From contig NZ_JADOVG010000023.1 in the NCBI RefSeq assembly GCF_015752205.1, positions 1 to 52,585 of the forward strand: DNA of 52,585 bases, given 5' to 3'. Positions 27,436 through 37,239 of the stretch are shown one piece after another. The DNA comes from Polaromonas sp. CG_9.7. GTDB lineage: Bacteria; Pseudomonadota; Gammaproteobacteria; Burkholderiales; Burkholderiaceae_C. A program made the position numbers and the translations under genes. Every line of letters begins with the position of its first letter. Position 1 is the first letter of the stretch. The notes under the pieces were generated by a model. That model made no database searches, was not told where the DNA came from, and worked only from the letters and a program-made list of their open reading frames with translations.

Positions 27436-27459
27436 TTGCATAGAATTTTAAGTATGCAA
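27436..27459. promoter_or_regulatory. LysR-type dyad in the divergent promoter region
   Basis: TTGCATA (27436-27442) and TATGCAA (27453-27459) are perfect 7-bp arms separated by 10 bp. It starts 11 bp from the LysR start and lies in the divergent intergenic region. LysR regulators typically bind such interrupted dyads. Confidence 0.6.
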
Positions 27460-27529
27460 CCATAACAAAATATGTACCTAATTCTATTTCTTACTTTTAA
27501 ACTGAACTAAATTTATTACCAAAACACGC

Positions 27530-29368
27530 ATGAGTTCTTTCACTACCCGACCCGAAATCACCGGTACCTTTGGGGTTGTCGCGTCAACCCATTGGCTGGC
27601 CTCGCAGACTGCCATGGGGGTGCTGGAACGCGGCGGAAACGCTTTCGACGCCGCTGTGGCCGGCGGCTTTGTCCTGCAGGTGGTCGAGCCGCACCTCAAC
27701 GGCCCGGGCGGCGAAGCCCCCATCCTGATGTGGAGCGAGCGCGAGCGACGCATGCTGTCAATCTGCGGTCAAGGGCCAGCTCCAGCGGCAGCGACGGCCC
27801 CCGCTTTTCGCGGACTTGGTATGGAACAGGTGCCCGGGATCGGGCTGCTGCCTGCCACCGTGCCAGGGGCCTTTGCCGCTTGGCTGGTCATGCTGCGCGA
27901 TCACGGAACCTGGTCGCTGGCCGAGGTGCTGGCCCCAGCTCTGGCCTATGCACGCGACGGGTTTCCGTTAATCCCGCGCGCGGTGCAGGCCATTTTGGCG
28001 GTGCAGGACCTGTTCCGCCAACAATGGATCTCTTCAGCTGAGGTCTGGCTGCCCGGCGGACACGTGCCGGCTCCGGGCGCGCTGTTTCGCCTGCCTGCCC
28101 TCGCGGCGACTTATGAACGCATTATCCGCACCGCCGAGGGCCTGGCACAAACACGGAGTGCAGTGATAGACGCCGCCATCCAGACCTGGTACCAGGGCTT
28201 TGTAGCAAAAGAGATTGATCACTATTACCGCACCGAAAAAGTTGAGGACGGCACAGGTGAGCGACACGCCGGCCTATTGCGCTTCGAGGACCTTGAACGC
28301 TGGACACCGGCCGTGGAGGTGCCGCTGACGCTGGACTTTGGCCAATACACCTTGGCAAAGTGTGGTTTCTGGAGCCAGGGGCCGGCATTTTTGCAGCAGG
28401 TCGGCATGTTGCGCCACGCTGGACTTGAGCAGCACGCGCCGGAAAGCGCTGGGTTTGTGCACCGCATCGCCGAGGCCGCCAAACTGGCGCTGGCTGACCG
28501 GCTGGCCTGGTACGGCGCCGCGCCCGGTGCCTCGCGCGCTGACCAGTTGGCACTGCTATCAGACGACTACCTGCGGCAGCGCTGGCAGGGTGTCTGCGAG
28601 CGCGCCGCGCAGCAATTGCAGCCCGGCGCCCCCGGCGGCCACCTGCCGCGCCTGCCGGACCTCGATGTTGGCCGCCGCACCCTGCTCACTGCCGACACCC
28701 GATTTGGCATCGGCGAGCCGACCTTCGCGGCATTACCGCCAGTGTCCGAGTGGCTGGAGCGCGAGCTGTTTGTCGGCGACACTTGCCATATTGATGTGAT
28801 CGACCGGCACGGCAACATGGTCGCTGCCACGCCTTCCGGTGGCTGGCTATCGTCAAGTCCGGCGATTCCTGCGCTGGGTTTTTCGATCAACACGCGGCTG
28901 CAGATGACCTGGCTGGACGATGGCCTGCCCAATACCGTCACCCCGGGCGTGCCGCCCTGCACCACACTCTCGCCCTCGCTGGCGTTGCGCGACGGTGAGC
29001 CCTACATGGTGTTCGGCACCCCCGGCGGAGACCAGCAGGACCAGTGGTCCTCCGCGTTCTTTTTGCGCCACGCGGTGCACGGCATGAACCTGCAGGAAGC
29101 GATTGATGCGCCTGCCTGGCATGTAGACCATTTCCCCTCTTCCTTTTGGCCGAGACAGACCATCCTGAACAGGCTGTCGATTGAGTCGCGCTTCGGACCC
29201 GCAGTGATCAACGAACTACGCGCCGCAGGTCATAACGTACGGGTCGGCGACCCTTGGTCTGAGGGCCGTATGTCAGCCTGTAGCCGCGACCGCGACCCGC
29301 AGGGGCGGCTGGTGCTGCGCGCGGCCGCCAACCCGCGTGGCATGCAGGGCTATGCCGTGGGTCGTTGA
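27530..29368 (+). CDS. Gamma-glutamyltransferase-family Ntn hydrolase
   Basis: A 612-residue protein of the gamma-glutamyltransferase superfamily. The large-subunit part opens with VVASTHWLASQTAMGVLERG and GGNAFDAAVAGGFVLQVVEP. The processing site is in GDTCHIDVID, with Thr418 as predicted nucleophile after autocleavage. TPGVPPCTTLSPSL and FGTPGGDQQDQW follow in the small-subunit part. No signal peptide is visible, unlike the periplasmic enzyme of enteric bacteria, so the site of action may be the cytoplasm. Substrate may be glutathione, gamma-glutamyl compounds or, as in some relatives, an N-acyl amide; context favours peptides. Confidence 0.88.
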   Translation: MSSFTTRPEITGTFGVVASTHWLASQTAMGVLERGGNAFDAAVAGGFVLQVVEPHLNGPGGEAPILMWSERERRMLSICGQGPAPAAATAPAFRGLGMEQVPGIGLLPATVPGAFAAWLVMLRDHGTWSLAEVLAPALAYARDGFPLIPRAVQAILAVQDLFRQQWISSAEVWLPGGHVPAPGALFRLPALAATYERIIRTAEGLAQTRSAVIDAAIQTWYQGFVAKEIDHYYRTEKVEDGTGERHAGLLRFEDLERWTPAVEVPLTLDFGQYTLAKCGFWSQGPAFLQQVGMLRHAGLEQHAPESAGFVHRIAEAAKLALADRLAWYGAAPGASRADQLALLSDDYLRQRWQGVCERAAQQLQPGAPGGHLPRLPDLDVGRRTLLTADTRFGIGEPTFAALPPVSEWLERELFVGDTCHIDVIDRHGNMVAATPSGGWLSSSPAIPALGFSINTRLQMTWLDDGLPNTVTPGVPPCTTLSPSLALRDGEPYMVFGTPGGDQQDQWSSAFFLRHAVHGMNLQEAIDAPAWHVDHFPSSFWPRQTILNRLSIESRFGPAVINELRAAGHNVRVGDPWSEGRMSACSRDRDPQGRLVLRAAANPRGMQGYAVGR

Positions 29369-29419
29369 AGCCAAGCCATGTAAGTGAATTTCCATCCATT
29401 TTCTGAAGGAGTGATTGCC

Positions 29420-30385
29420 ATGTTTTCCCGTACTCGACGAATCCTGACTATTGCAGCGCTGTACGGCTTTGCCCAACTAGCCAGCGCGGCCTGGCCTGAA
29501 AACACAATCACACTGATCGTGCCCTGGGCTGCCGGAGGATCCACCGACATCCTGGCGCGGTCACTGAGCGAACAGCTGAGCAAGTCTCTTGGCCAGCCGG
29601 TCATTGTTGACAACCGCGCCGGTGCCTCGGGCAACATCGGCTCAAACGTCGTTGCCAAGGCCAAGCCGGACGGCTACACGCTGCTGGTCGGATCCATGAG
29701 CACCCACGCGATGAACCCGGCGCTGATGCCCAACATGCCGTTTCGGGGTGTGGACGACTTCACGCCGATCGCACAGATTGCCAACGTGGTCAACACCCTG
29801 GTGATCAACCCGTTGGTGCCGGTAAAAAACGTCAGGGAACTGATCACCTACGCCAAGGCCAACCCCGGTAAGCTGGCCTACGCCTCGGCCGGTGCCGGCT
29901 CGACCAATCACCTGAGCGCAGTGCTTTTCGAAAAGGCCGCAGGCATCGAGATGCTGCATGTGCCCTACAAGGGCGGTGCGCCTGCCGTGCTCGACACCGT
30001 CGGTGGTCAGACCCAGCTGTTGTTCTCCGCCGGTACGCAGACCCTGCCGCACGTCAAGGCCGGTAAGCTGCGCCTGCTGGGCGTGACCGAGGCAAAGCGC
30101 TCCGCCCTGTTGACTGATGTGCCGACCGTGGGCGAAACGCTGCCGGGCTACGAACTCGGTGTCTGGTATGGCGTCTTCGGGCCTGCCGGCATGCCCAAAG
30201 ATCTGGTGGTCAAGTTGAACACCGAGATCAACAAGGCATTGTCCAATCCGGACATCCGCGCCCGCATGGATGCGATCGGCGTCGAGATAGTGCGAGGCAC
30301 TCCACAGGAGTTCGCGATCGTGCTGCGTCGCGATGCCGACCGCTACGATAAGATAATTCGCGAACTCGGTATCAAAAATGACTGA
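29420..30385 (+). CDS. Bug/TctC-family periplasmic binding protein
   Basis: A 321-residue tripartite-tricarboxylate-transport binding protein. It has a signal peptide (ILTIAALYGFAQLASA) and the hallmarks WPENTITLIVPWAAGGSTDI, GASGNIGSNVVAKAKPDGYT and VPYKGGAPAVLDTVGGQ. GTG/ATG choices: ATG 29420 follows GAAGGAG at good distance. The tctA/tctB membrane partners are not here. Bug proteins are greatly expanded in Burkholderiales and bind organic acids or amino-acid derivatives. It lies 51 bp after the gamma-glutamyltransferase gene and overlaps the GAF gene by 8 bp. Confidence 0.9.
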   Translation: MFSRTRRILTIAALYGFAQLASAAWPENTITLIVPWAAGGSTDILARSLSEQLSKSLGQPVIVDNRAGASGNIGSNVVAKAKPDGYTLLVGSMSTHAMNPALMPNMPFRGVDDFTPIAQIANVVNTLVINPLVPVKNVRELITYAKANPGKLAYASAGAGSTNHLSAVLFEKAAGIEMLHVPYKGGAPAVLDTVGGQTQLLFSAGTQTLPHVKAGKLRLLGVTEAKRSALLTDVPTVGETLPGYELGVWYGVFGPAGMPKDLVVKLNTEINKALSNPDIRARMDAIGVEIVRGTPQEFAIVLRRDADRYDKIIRELGIKND

Positions 30386-30926
30386 GGCTTTGCAACTGCC
30401 GGCTGCTGCCTGCGCGGCGCTATGTGACGACTTGCCGCGCGCCTGCAGCCCGGACGCGGCGCTGCGAATCCTTGAGCAGGTGCGCCAAAGGCTGCTCGGT
30501 GATGGACTGCTCACAGTTAACCTCAACGTCACACCAAAGCGCATCGGCAACGAAGCGGTAGAGTTGGAGCGGCTGTGGTCCTCCAGGCCAGAGGTCTATC
30601 CTGTGGCCGGACGCAAGCGTAAGGCCATAACTCCCTGGGTGCGGCAGCTGCTGCGGCGCTGCGAGGTCTTTGTGGGCGAAGGTGACGCGATTTTGGCGGA
30701 AGTATTCGACGACCATGCGTTAATCGGATCGCTGGGACTGCATTCGGTCATCAACGTCCCGCTGCTGGTCGAAGGCCGCTGCATCGCGACCTTCAACGTG
30801 TTGGGCATACGCTCGAAGTGGCAGCCGCAAGAAATTATGCTGATCCGCCTGCTCGCAGTCTTGGCAACGCCTTGGGTGCTTCAGGCAGCTGCTGGCAGCC
30901 TGCCAAAAAGGGATGAAATGCTTTGA
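30378..30926 (+). CDS. GAF-domain protein
   Basis: A 182-residue soluble protein whose central and C-terminal part matches a GAF domain (SLGLHSVINVPLLVEGRCIA, then FNVLGI). It lacks an output domain. The start overlaps the stop of the Bug gene by 8 bp, so it is translated from the same message. Stand-alone GAF proteins in such catabolic operons are of unknown role; ligand sensing or an enzymatic role on a small molecule are both possible. Confidence 0.75.
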   Translation: MTEALQLPAAACAALCDDLPRACSPDAALRILEQVRQRLLGDGLLTVNLNVTPKRIGNEAVELERLWSSRPEVYPVAGRKRKAITPWVRQLLRRCEVFVGEGDAILAEVFDDHALIGSLGLHSVINVPLLVEGRCIATFNVLGIRSKWQPQEIMLIRLLAVLATPWVLQAAAGSLPKRDEML

Positions 30927-31435
30927 TAAAGGGCGATAGAGCATCGCTGAGCAGGCGTGAGTACCCCACGCCGGATGAGCTTATTCACCTGACCTCTCCC
31001 CATTGACCCCCAGCTCACGATGTTGGGTCGGCGGCACCTGCTCAGCGAGGGAAGTTGGCGATCAAATCAACTCCGTCCATTTTCTGGCCGCGACATCAGC
31101 AAGGATTCCCGGATCGACAGAAACTTTTTTTGCGTGATCAACTTACCGAAAATTGAAGGTCTCACCACGGCGCCAAACCGATCAAAAACGCACCTTTTAA
31201 TTTGGGGAATTTCAGTCAACTAGAAAATAAATCAAGCCAAAATGCACTGTTTTCCCTTTTCGTGCCGGGCATGCGGAAGCCGCATCCTGACCTAGTCAAA
31301 TTGGCATCGGCGACAACAAGCACGGCTTAGATTGTCGTTTATGTTCAATGCCATCGAGCCAGGCTCTGGGCCTTGGTTCTAGGGCTCAAGTCCACTAATT
31401 CTGCGCCTGAGGCGTTTATCTAATATTTTTTAAAA
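30927..31435. other. Long intergenic region ahead of the dipeptide transporter
   Basis: About 510 bp. A 67-codon plus-strand frame at 31020-31223 has no motif or ribosome-binding site and is not accepted. The last 100 bp are AT-rich and presumably hold the promoter of the binding-protein gene. No clear terminator or RNA motif was found. Confidence 0.4.
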
Positions 31436-33079
31436 ATGAAATCTGAAATGATTATGGGAATTCAAAAGACCGTATTCGCCTTAGCTGGCGGCGTAGCAAT
31501 GTCGGTTGGTTTGGCAGGTGTAGCGCAGGCGCAGTCACTCACCATTGCCTTGGCTGCAGAGCCGACCGCGGCTGATCCGCATTACCACAAGATGACGGCC
31601 AACGATGCGTTTTCGGCGCATGTTTATAACTCGCTGGTGGGGCGCAATGCCAACATGGAGTTGGTACCCGCGCTGGCGACGTCCTGGAAGAATCTGGATG
31701 ATCTGACATGGGAGTTCAAGTTGCGCCCGGGGGTGAAGTTCTCCAACGGCTCGCCCTTCACCGCAAAAGACGTGCTCTTCACCATCTGCCGCACGCTCAA
31801 CAACGAAACCAACGTGTCGCAGTCGTACATGGACACGACCAAGCGTATCACTGAGGTGAAGACGCCGGACGATCTGACCGTCATCATCAAGACATCCGAA
31901 CCGCTGCCGCTAATGCCTGCCGAAATGGCGCGCAATCTTCCGATTATTTGGAGCGGAATTGTTCCGCACGGCAAGCTGCAATTTGCCCCCAAGACGGGCT
32001 GCGGCGTCACCGGTCCATGGCCTACGGTCACCGACTTCAACACCGGCAAGATGGCGATTGGAACTGGGCCTTTCCTGCTCAAGTCTTATGTAAAGGGGAC
32101 CGGCATCCAACTTGAGCGCAATGAAGGTTACTGGGGCGCCAAACCCCATTGGAAGACCGTGAAGATGGTGCCCGTGGCCAGCGCCGGTCCGCGCCTCACC
32201 GGTCTTTTGTCGGGCGACTATGACGTGATCGAAAACCCGGCCGCGCGCGACCTGACGCGTGTGAAGGAAAGCGACAAGTTCGGCTTTGTGGCCACACCTT
32301 CAACGCGCCTGGTGTTTTTGCAGCCCGATATCGGTCGCAATCCCAGCCCGTTCGTGAAGAGCCCCGACGACAAGAACCCATTGCAGGACTTGCGTGTACG
32401 TCAGGCCATGAACATGGCCATTGACCGCAAGGCCATCGTTCAGCGCATCATGGACGGCGTGGCTACGCCCGCCTCCCAATACATGCCAGGCGGCATGTTC
32501 GGCGCTTTGCCTAAGGAACCCGATATAAAGTACGACCCCGTGGCTGCCAAGAAGCTGCTGGCTGATGCCGGTTACCCCAATGGCTTTGAGCTGACGCTGT
32601 CCTCTACCAACGACCGTTACGTGAATGACAGCCAGGTTGCCCAGGCAGTGGCGCAGTACTTAACTCGTATCGGCATTAAGACCAATGTGGATGCGATGAC
32701 GGCCTCGATCTACTTTCCCAAGCGTGCCAAGCGTGAGTTCAGCCTGTCCATGGGCGGCTGGCCATCGGAAAGCGGCGAAGCGTCAGCACTGTTTCAATTG
32801 TGGGTAGCCACGCTCGACTCGCCCAAGGGCCTGGGCACCAGCAACTACGGTGGGTTCTCTAGCCCAGAGTTCGACAAGGTGTACCTTCCTGCAGCCAACA
32901 CGGTTGACGCCGCCAAGCGCAAGAAGGGCCTGGAAGAAGCCACACAGATCGCTCTGGATAACGTGCCGCTGATCCCGCTGCACTTTGAAAGCAGTATTTG
33001 GGCCTTCCGCAAGGGCCTGACCTACGAAGGTCGTCGCGACCAGTACACACTGGCCACGTCCGTAAAAATCAAGAAATGA
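31436..33079 (+). CDS. Family-5 peptide-type solute-binding protein (DppA/OppA-like)
   Basis: A 547-residue periplasmic protein with a signal region (TVFALAGGVAMSVGLAGVAQ then AQA). Family landmarks are AAEPTAADPHYHK, GVKFSNGSPFTAKDVLFTIC and LRVRQAMNMAIDRKAIVQRI. The ATG at 31436 is kept, although internal ATGs at 31448 and 31454 are closer to the usual signal-peptide length. It is followed after a hairpin by permease and ATPase genes of the same system. Substrate is a peptide or peptide-like compound, not resolvable from sequence. Confidence 0.88.
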   Translation: MKSEMIMGIQKTVFALAGGVAMSVGLAGVAQAQSLTIALAAEPTAADPHYHKMTANDAFSAHVYNSLVGRNANMELVPALATSWKNLDDLTWEFKLRPGVKFSNGSPFTAKDVLFTICRTLNNETNVSQSYMDTTKRITEVKTPDDLTVIIKTSEPLPLMPAEMARNLPIIWSGIVPHGKLQFAPKTGCGVTGPWPTVTDFNTGKMAIGTGPFLLKSYVKGTGIQLERNEGYWGAKPHWKTVKMVPVASAGPRLTGLLSGDYDVIENPAARDLTRVKESDKFGFVATPSTRLVFLQPDIGRNPSPFVKSPDDKNPLQDLRVRQAMNMAIDRKAIVQRIMDGVATPASQYMPGGMFGALPKEPDIKYDPVAAKKLLADAGYPNGFELTLSSTNDRYVNDSQVAQAVAQYLTRIGIKTNVDAMTASIYFPKRAKREFSLSMGGWPSESGEASALFQLWVATLDSPKGLGTSNYGGFSSPEFDKVYLPAANTVDAAKRKKGLEEATQIALDNVPLIPLHFESSIWAFRKGLTYEGRRDQYTLATSVKIKK

Positions 33080-33099
33080 CCTGGTGACACAACAAAAAC

Positions 33100-33126
33100 G
33101 GGGTGTCTTGATAGCACCCCCTTTTG
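33100..33126 (+). terminator. Hairpin between binding-protein and permease genes (partial terminator or mRNA stabiliser)
   Basis: GGGGTG (33100-33105) pairs with CACCCC (33115-33120) around a 9-base loop, followed by CTTTTG. The T-run is short, so it may attenuate rather than stop transcription, allowing more binding protein than permease. It is 21 bp after the stop codon; a further 155 bp precede the permease. Confidence 0.55.
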
Positions 33127-33281
33127 CACTGGCAACCTGGATTTTCCTGAGACACCTCTGGCTGGCATCTGTACCCATGTTTACTGCAATGACTGCAAGT
33201 ACCCCGCCGTTCAGAGCCGAGGCGATTCACCAAGAGCGCCGCGTTGGCGTGGGTTTCATCTATTTTCAAGGGGACGCCTAA

Positions 33282-34256
33282 GTGCTCGTCTTCATTTTGC
33301 GAAGGCTTGCACAGAGCCTGTTCGTTTTGCTGGCCGTCTCGTTGGTCGTTTTCTTTGCCGTGTATGCCGTTGGTGACCCCATCGAACTGCTGGTGAGTGC
33401 CGAGGCGAGCGAAGCCGACCGCCAGGCCATGATCCAGCGACTGGGCCTGGACCTGCCCGTGTGGCTGCAGTACACAGGGTTCCTCACCCGCGCGCTGCAC
33501 GGCGACCTGGGAACTTCGTTCGTGCACGGCATTCCCGCCATCGAACTTATCGTGCAGCGCATCCCGGCAACGCTGGAGTTGGTGTTTGTTGCCATCTCGC
33601 TGACCATCATCATCGGCATCCCACTCGGGCTGATTGCCGGCCTGAAAAGCGACAAACCGACGGGACGCGGGCTAATGGCAGGTTCGGTGCTGGGATTCTC
33701 ACTGCCCAACTTCTGGCAGGGAATGGTGCTGATCCTGTGCTTTGCCGTGTGGCTGCAATGGCTGCCGGCCGCCGGCCGGGGTGACACGGTCTCGGTGTTG
33801 GGCGTGCCGCTTTCGCTTCTGACTGCCGATGGCTGGTCCCACGTGATACTCCCTGCCGTCAACCTGTCGCTGGCCAACATCGCGTTGGTGCTGCGCCTGA
33901 CGGCCACGGGCGTGGTGGATGCCAAGACCCAAGAGTACGTGAAGTTTGCGCGTGCCAAGGGCATCCGCCCCCGGCGTATCCTCACTCGGCATATTCTGCG
34001 CAACATCCTCATCCCGGTAATTACCGTGATCGGTATGGAGTTCGGATCACTGATTGCCTATTCCACCATTACCGAAACAGTGTTCGCCTGGCCCGGCATG
34101 GGCAAGCTGCTAATTGACAGCATCTACCAACTGGACCGTCCGGTGGTGGTGGCCTATGTGATGCTGGTGACCTTCATTTTTGTGATGATCAACATGCTGG
34201 TGGACATGCTGTACGCCGCGCTTGACCCGCGTGTGCAGCTTCAAGTGTCCGAATAA
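33282..34256 (+). CDS. Peptide ABC transporter permease (DppB-like)
   Basis: A 324-residue OppB/DppB-type inner-membrane protein starting at GTG 33282 with LVFILRRLAQSLFVLLAVSL. The conserved LGLDLPVWLQYTGFL region, the EAA-like loop KFARAKGIRPRRILTRHILR and the C-terminal DPRVQL segment are in their usual order. It forms the channel with the next gene product. Confidence 0.88.
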   Translation: MLVFILRRLAQSLFVLLAVSLVVFFAVYAVGDPIELLVSAEASEADRQAMIQRLGLDLPVWLQYTGFLTRALHGDLGTSFVHGIPAIELIVQRIPATLELVFVAISLTIIIGIPLGLIAGLKSDKPTGRGLMAGSVLGFSLPNFWQGMVLILCFAVWLQWLPAAGRGDTVSVLGVPLSLLTADGWSHVILPAVNLSLANIALVLRLTATGVVDAKTQEYVKFARAKGIRPRRILTRHILRNILIPVITVIGMEFGSLIAYSTITETVFAWPGMGKLLIDSIYQLDRPVVVAYVMLVTFIFVMINMLVDMLYAALDPRVQLQVSE

Positions 34257-34276
34257 AGAGCGGACACAAGCGTTAT

Positions 34277-35215
34277 ATGCAAATTCCAGAATACCCATCC
34301 ACTGCCAACCTGCCACTGACAGCCCCCACGACAGCACCGCTGACAGATACGCCCCGCAGGCGTGTCATTCTCAAGCAGCTGCGCAGCCACCCGAGCGTGA
34401 AAGGTTCGATGATTGCGCTTGTGTTGCTGCTGGCCATCGTGCTGCTGGCGCCCTTTTTTGCGCCTCAAAACCCCTATGACCTGGCAGCGCTCGACCTGAT
34501 GGACGGCCGACTGCCGCCGGGCTCTGCCAGCCCGGACGGTTTTCGCTACTGGCTGGGTACCGACAGCCAGGGCCGCGACATGCTCAGTGCCATCCTTTAC
34601 GGGCTGCGCATCAGCCTGACCGTCGGCCTGAGCGCCGTGGCGCTGGCCACCATGATCGGCAGCTTGGTAGGACTGGTGGCCGCATATGCCGGAGGCCTCA
34701 TCGACACGCTGTTGATGCGCCTGGTTGACTTCATACTCGGCTTTCCCACCATCCTTGTGGCGCTGGTACTACTGGCCATGCTGGGTCGGGGCGTGGACAA
34801 GGTGGTGATCGCCATCGTGGTCGTGCAATGGGCACATTACGCACGAATCATGCGCAGTCGCGCTCTGCAAGAGCGCCGCAAGGAATACATCGAGGCGGCG
34901 CTAAACCTGGGCTTCCCGGCATGGCGCATCATGCTGCGCCACCTGCTACCCAACTGCATGGGTCCCGTGATGGTATTCGCCACCATCCAGGTCGCCAACG
35001 CCATCGTGCTCGAAGCCACGCTTTCTTTCCTTGGCGTGGGAGTGCCCATCACCGAGCCCTCGCTGGGCCTGTTGATTGCCACCGGCTTTCAGTACCTGCT
35101 GTCGGGCGATTATTGGATCAGCATGTTCCCTGGCCTGGCATTAGTACTGCTTATCCTGACGATCAACGTGATTGCCGACCGCCTGCGCGCAGCGCTCGAC
35201 CCGAGGAACTCATGA
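34277..35215 (+). CDS. Peptide ABC transporter permease (DppC-like)
   Basis: A 312-residue permease with the OppC-type N-terminal helix after a variable tail (VKGSMIALVLLLAIVLLAPF), the loop YWLGTDSQGRDMLSAILYGL and the ATPase-contact loop EAALNLGFPAWRIMLRHLLP. It ends with an ATGA overlap with the first ATPase gene. Confidence 0.88.
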   Translation: MQIPEYPSTANLPLTAPTTAPLTDTPRRRVILKQLRSHPSVKGSMIALVLLLAIVLLAPFFAPQNPYDLAALDLMDGRLPPGSASPDGFRYWLGTDSQGRDMLSAILYGLRISLTVGLSAVALATMIGSLVGLVAAYAGGLIDTLLMRLVDFILGFPTILVALVLLAMLGRGVDKVVIAIVVVQWAHYARIMRSRALQERRKEYIEAALNLGFPAWRIMLRHLLPNCMGPVMVFATIQVANAIVLEATLSFLGVGVPITEPSLGLLIATGFQYLLSGDYWISMFPGLALVLLILTINVIADRLRAALDPRNS

Positions 35216-36198
35216 CCACCCAACCTTTGCTTGAAGTGCGTGGCCTGCACACCGTCTTTCATGCCGAAGAAGGCGCCTGGCCTGCCGTCAGTGGCGTGGA
35301 TTTATCCATCCAGCCCGGAGAAATCGTCGGCCTGGTCGGCGAATCCGGCTCAGGAAAATCGGTCACCGGCTTTTCCATCTTTGGCCTGATCGATCCGCCT
35401 GGTGAAGTCATCGCCGGCGAGGTACTTTTTAAAGGCCAGAACCTGCGCGACCTAAACGAAGAGCAGATGCGCCAACTGCGTGGCAACCGCATCGCCATGA
35501 TTTTTCAGGACCCGCTGATGACGCTCAATCCGGTGCTGCGCATCGAGGAGCAGATGCTCGAAGCCATCCAGACGCATGCCAGCGTGCCACGCGCCCAGGC
35601 GCTCAAGCGCTGCTGCGAGGCGCTGGAGATGGTGGGCATTCCGTCACCCGAAACACGCCTGCGCAGCTATCCTCATGAGTTTTCGGGCGGCATGCGCCAG
35701 CGTGTGGCGATTGCCATCGCCATGCTCAACCAGCCCGAGCTGATCATCTGCGACGAACCCACGACTGCGCTTGATGTGACCATTCAGGGCCAGATCCTGT
35801 TCCGTATGCAGGAAATCTGCCGCACGCATGGTACGTCGCTGGTCTGGATCACCCACGACCTGGGCGTGATCGCCGAACTGGCCGACCAGGTGGCAGTGAT
35901 GTACGCGGGCAAGATCGTGGAGTCGGGCCCCGTCTCCGAGGTGCTAGATGCCCCCGCGCACCCATACACCCGGGGCTTGCTCGACTCGCTGCCCGGCGCC
36001 ATCCAGCCGGGCCAACGCCTGCGGCAGATCAGCGGCATGGCGCCCTCGCTCAGCAACCGTCCGAGCGGCTGCGCGTTCCAGCCGCGCTGCACCCACGCTC
36101 TGGCGCAATGCGCCACCAGCGAGCCCGAACTCACCACGGTAAACCAGCGCACCTACCGCTGCTTTGCGCCCCTCGTTGCACTGAGTCCCACCGCATGA
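35212..36198 (+). CDS. Peptide ABC transporter ATPase (DppD-like)
   Basis: A 328-residue ATPase: Walker A GESGSGKS, signature FSGGMRQR, Walker [14 protein letters not shown]-loop WITHDLG, and the C-terminal cysteine-rich extension [15 protein letters not shown] of peptide importers. ATG 35212 overlaps the dppC-like stop. The frame is open far upstream but only by overlap with dppC, so the early start is rejected. Confidence 0.9.
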   Translation: MTTQPLLEVRGLHTVFHAEEGAWPAVSGVDLSIQPGEIVGLVGESGSGKSVTGFSIFGLIDPPGEVIAGEVLFKGQNLRDLNEEQMRQLRGNRIAMIFQDPLMTLNPVLRIEEQMLEAIQTHASVPRAQALKRCCEALEMVGIPSPETRLRSYPHEFSGGMRQRVAIAIAMLNQPELIICDEPTTALDVTIQGQILFRMQEICRTHGTSLVWITHDLGVIAELADQVAVMYAGKIVESGPVSEVLDAPAHPYTRGLLDSLPGAIQPGQRLRQISGMAPSLSNRPSGCAFQPRCTHALAQCATSEPELTTVNQRTYRCFAPLVALSPTA

Positions 36199-37205
36199 GC
36201 CATTTCACGCCACCCGTCATCGAACTGCGCAATGTGCACAAGCGCTTTATCAAAAAGCAGGACCTGATCCAGCGCGCCTTGCAATTGGCCGGTAAAGCGC
36301 CCGAGCCGCGCACCGTGTACGCCGTCAACGGCGTCAGCCTGGCCATTCAGCCGGGGGAAGTGCTCGGCCTGGTGGGCGAATCGGGCTGTGGAAAATCCAC
36401 GCTGGGCCGCGTGGTGGCTGGCCTGCACCGCCAGACCGAAGGCGAGCTGCTATACCAGGGAACGCCCGTTGAGAAGCTGAACCGCAAGGACAAGCTGGCC
36501 TACACGCTAGGCGTGCAGATGGTGTTCCAGGACCCACAAGCCTCGCTGAATCCGCGCCAGCGGTTGCACCAGATTCTGGGCGAGGCGCTTTATGTGCACC
36601 GGCTCGCGCCCGCGGCCGACATTCCGGTGTGCATCGACCAGGCACTGGCCGAGGTGGGCTTGGCCGCCGAGTATCGCGACCGTCTGCCGCACCAGCTTTC
36701 CGGTGGCCAGCGCCAGCGCGTGGGCATTGCGCGCGCGCTCATGGTATCGCCCAAATTTCTGGTGTGCGACGAACCCGTCGCGGCGCTCGATGTATCGATC
36801 CAGGCGCAGGTCATCAACCTGTTCATGGACCTGCGCGCGCAGCATGGCCTGACATATCTATTCATCAGCCACGATCTGGGCGTGGTGCGCCACATCTCTG
36901 ACCGGGTGGCCATCATGTATCTCGGCAAGATCGTCGAGATCGCGTCCACCGAAGACATTTTCGACCGGGCCAACCATCCCTACACCCAGGCGCTGATTGC
37001 CGAAGTGCCCAATATTGAGCGCCGCAAGCGTGTATTCGTGCCCATCATCGGTGAAATACCGTCGCCGCTCACGCCGCCCTCGGGCTGCACCTTCCACCCG
37101 CGCTGCCCTCACGCCATGGCGCGCTGCCGCGAAGAAGTGCCGCAGCTGGAGGGCGTCGCGCCCGACCATTGGTCGGCCTGCCACTTGAACCACACCGCGG
37201 CCTGA
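36195..37205 (+). CDS. Peptide ABC transporter ATPase (DppF-like)
   Basis: A 336-residue ATPase with Walker A GESGCGKS, signature LSGGQRQR, Walker B FLVCDEPVAALD, H-loop FISHDLG and the C-terminal GCTFHPRCPHAMARC motif. Its ATG at 36195 overlaps the preceding stop as ATGA. It completes a five-gene importer with 31436-36198. Confidence 0.9.
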   Translation: MSHFTPPVIELRNVHKRFIKKQDLIQRALQLAGKAPEPRTVYAVNGVSLAIQPGEVLGLVGESGCGKSTLGRVVAGLHRQTEGELLYQGTPVEKLNRKDKLAYTLGVQMVFQDPQASLNPRQRLHQILGEALYVHRLAPAADIPVCIDQALAEVGLAAEYRDRLPHQLSGGQRQRVGIARALMVSPKFLVCDEPVAALDVSIQAQVINLFMDLRAQHGLTYLFISHDLGVVRHISDRVAIMYLGKIVEIASTEDIFDRANHPYTQALIAEVPNIERRKRVFVPIIGEIPSPLTPPSGCTFHPRCPHAMARCREEVPQLEGVAPDHWSACHLNHTAA

Positions 37206-37239
37206 ACACGGCGTGCGCTTGCATCCCCAACCTCACTCT

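Noticed and set aside
29642..30550. Minus-strand open frame of 302 codons
   Set aside because: Antisense to the Bug and GAF genes, no recognisable motif.
31020..31223. Small plus-strand open frame upstream of the dipeptide-binding protein
   Set aside because: No ribosome-binding site, motif or neighbour logic; composition is not convincingly coding.
34828..35211. N-terminal extension of the DppD-like ATPase
   Set aside because: The frame lies inside the dppC-like gene; the ATGA overlap at 35212 and the family length fix the start there.
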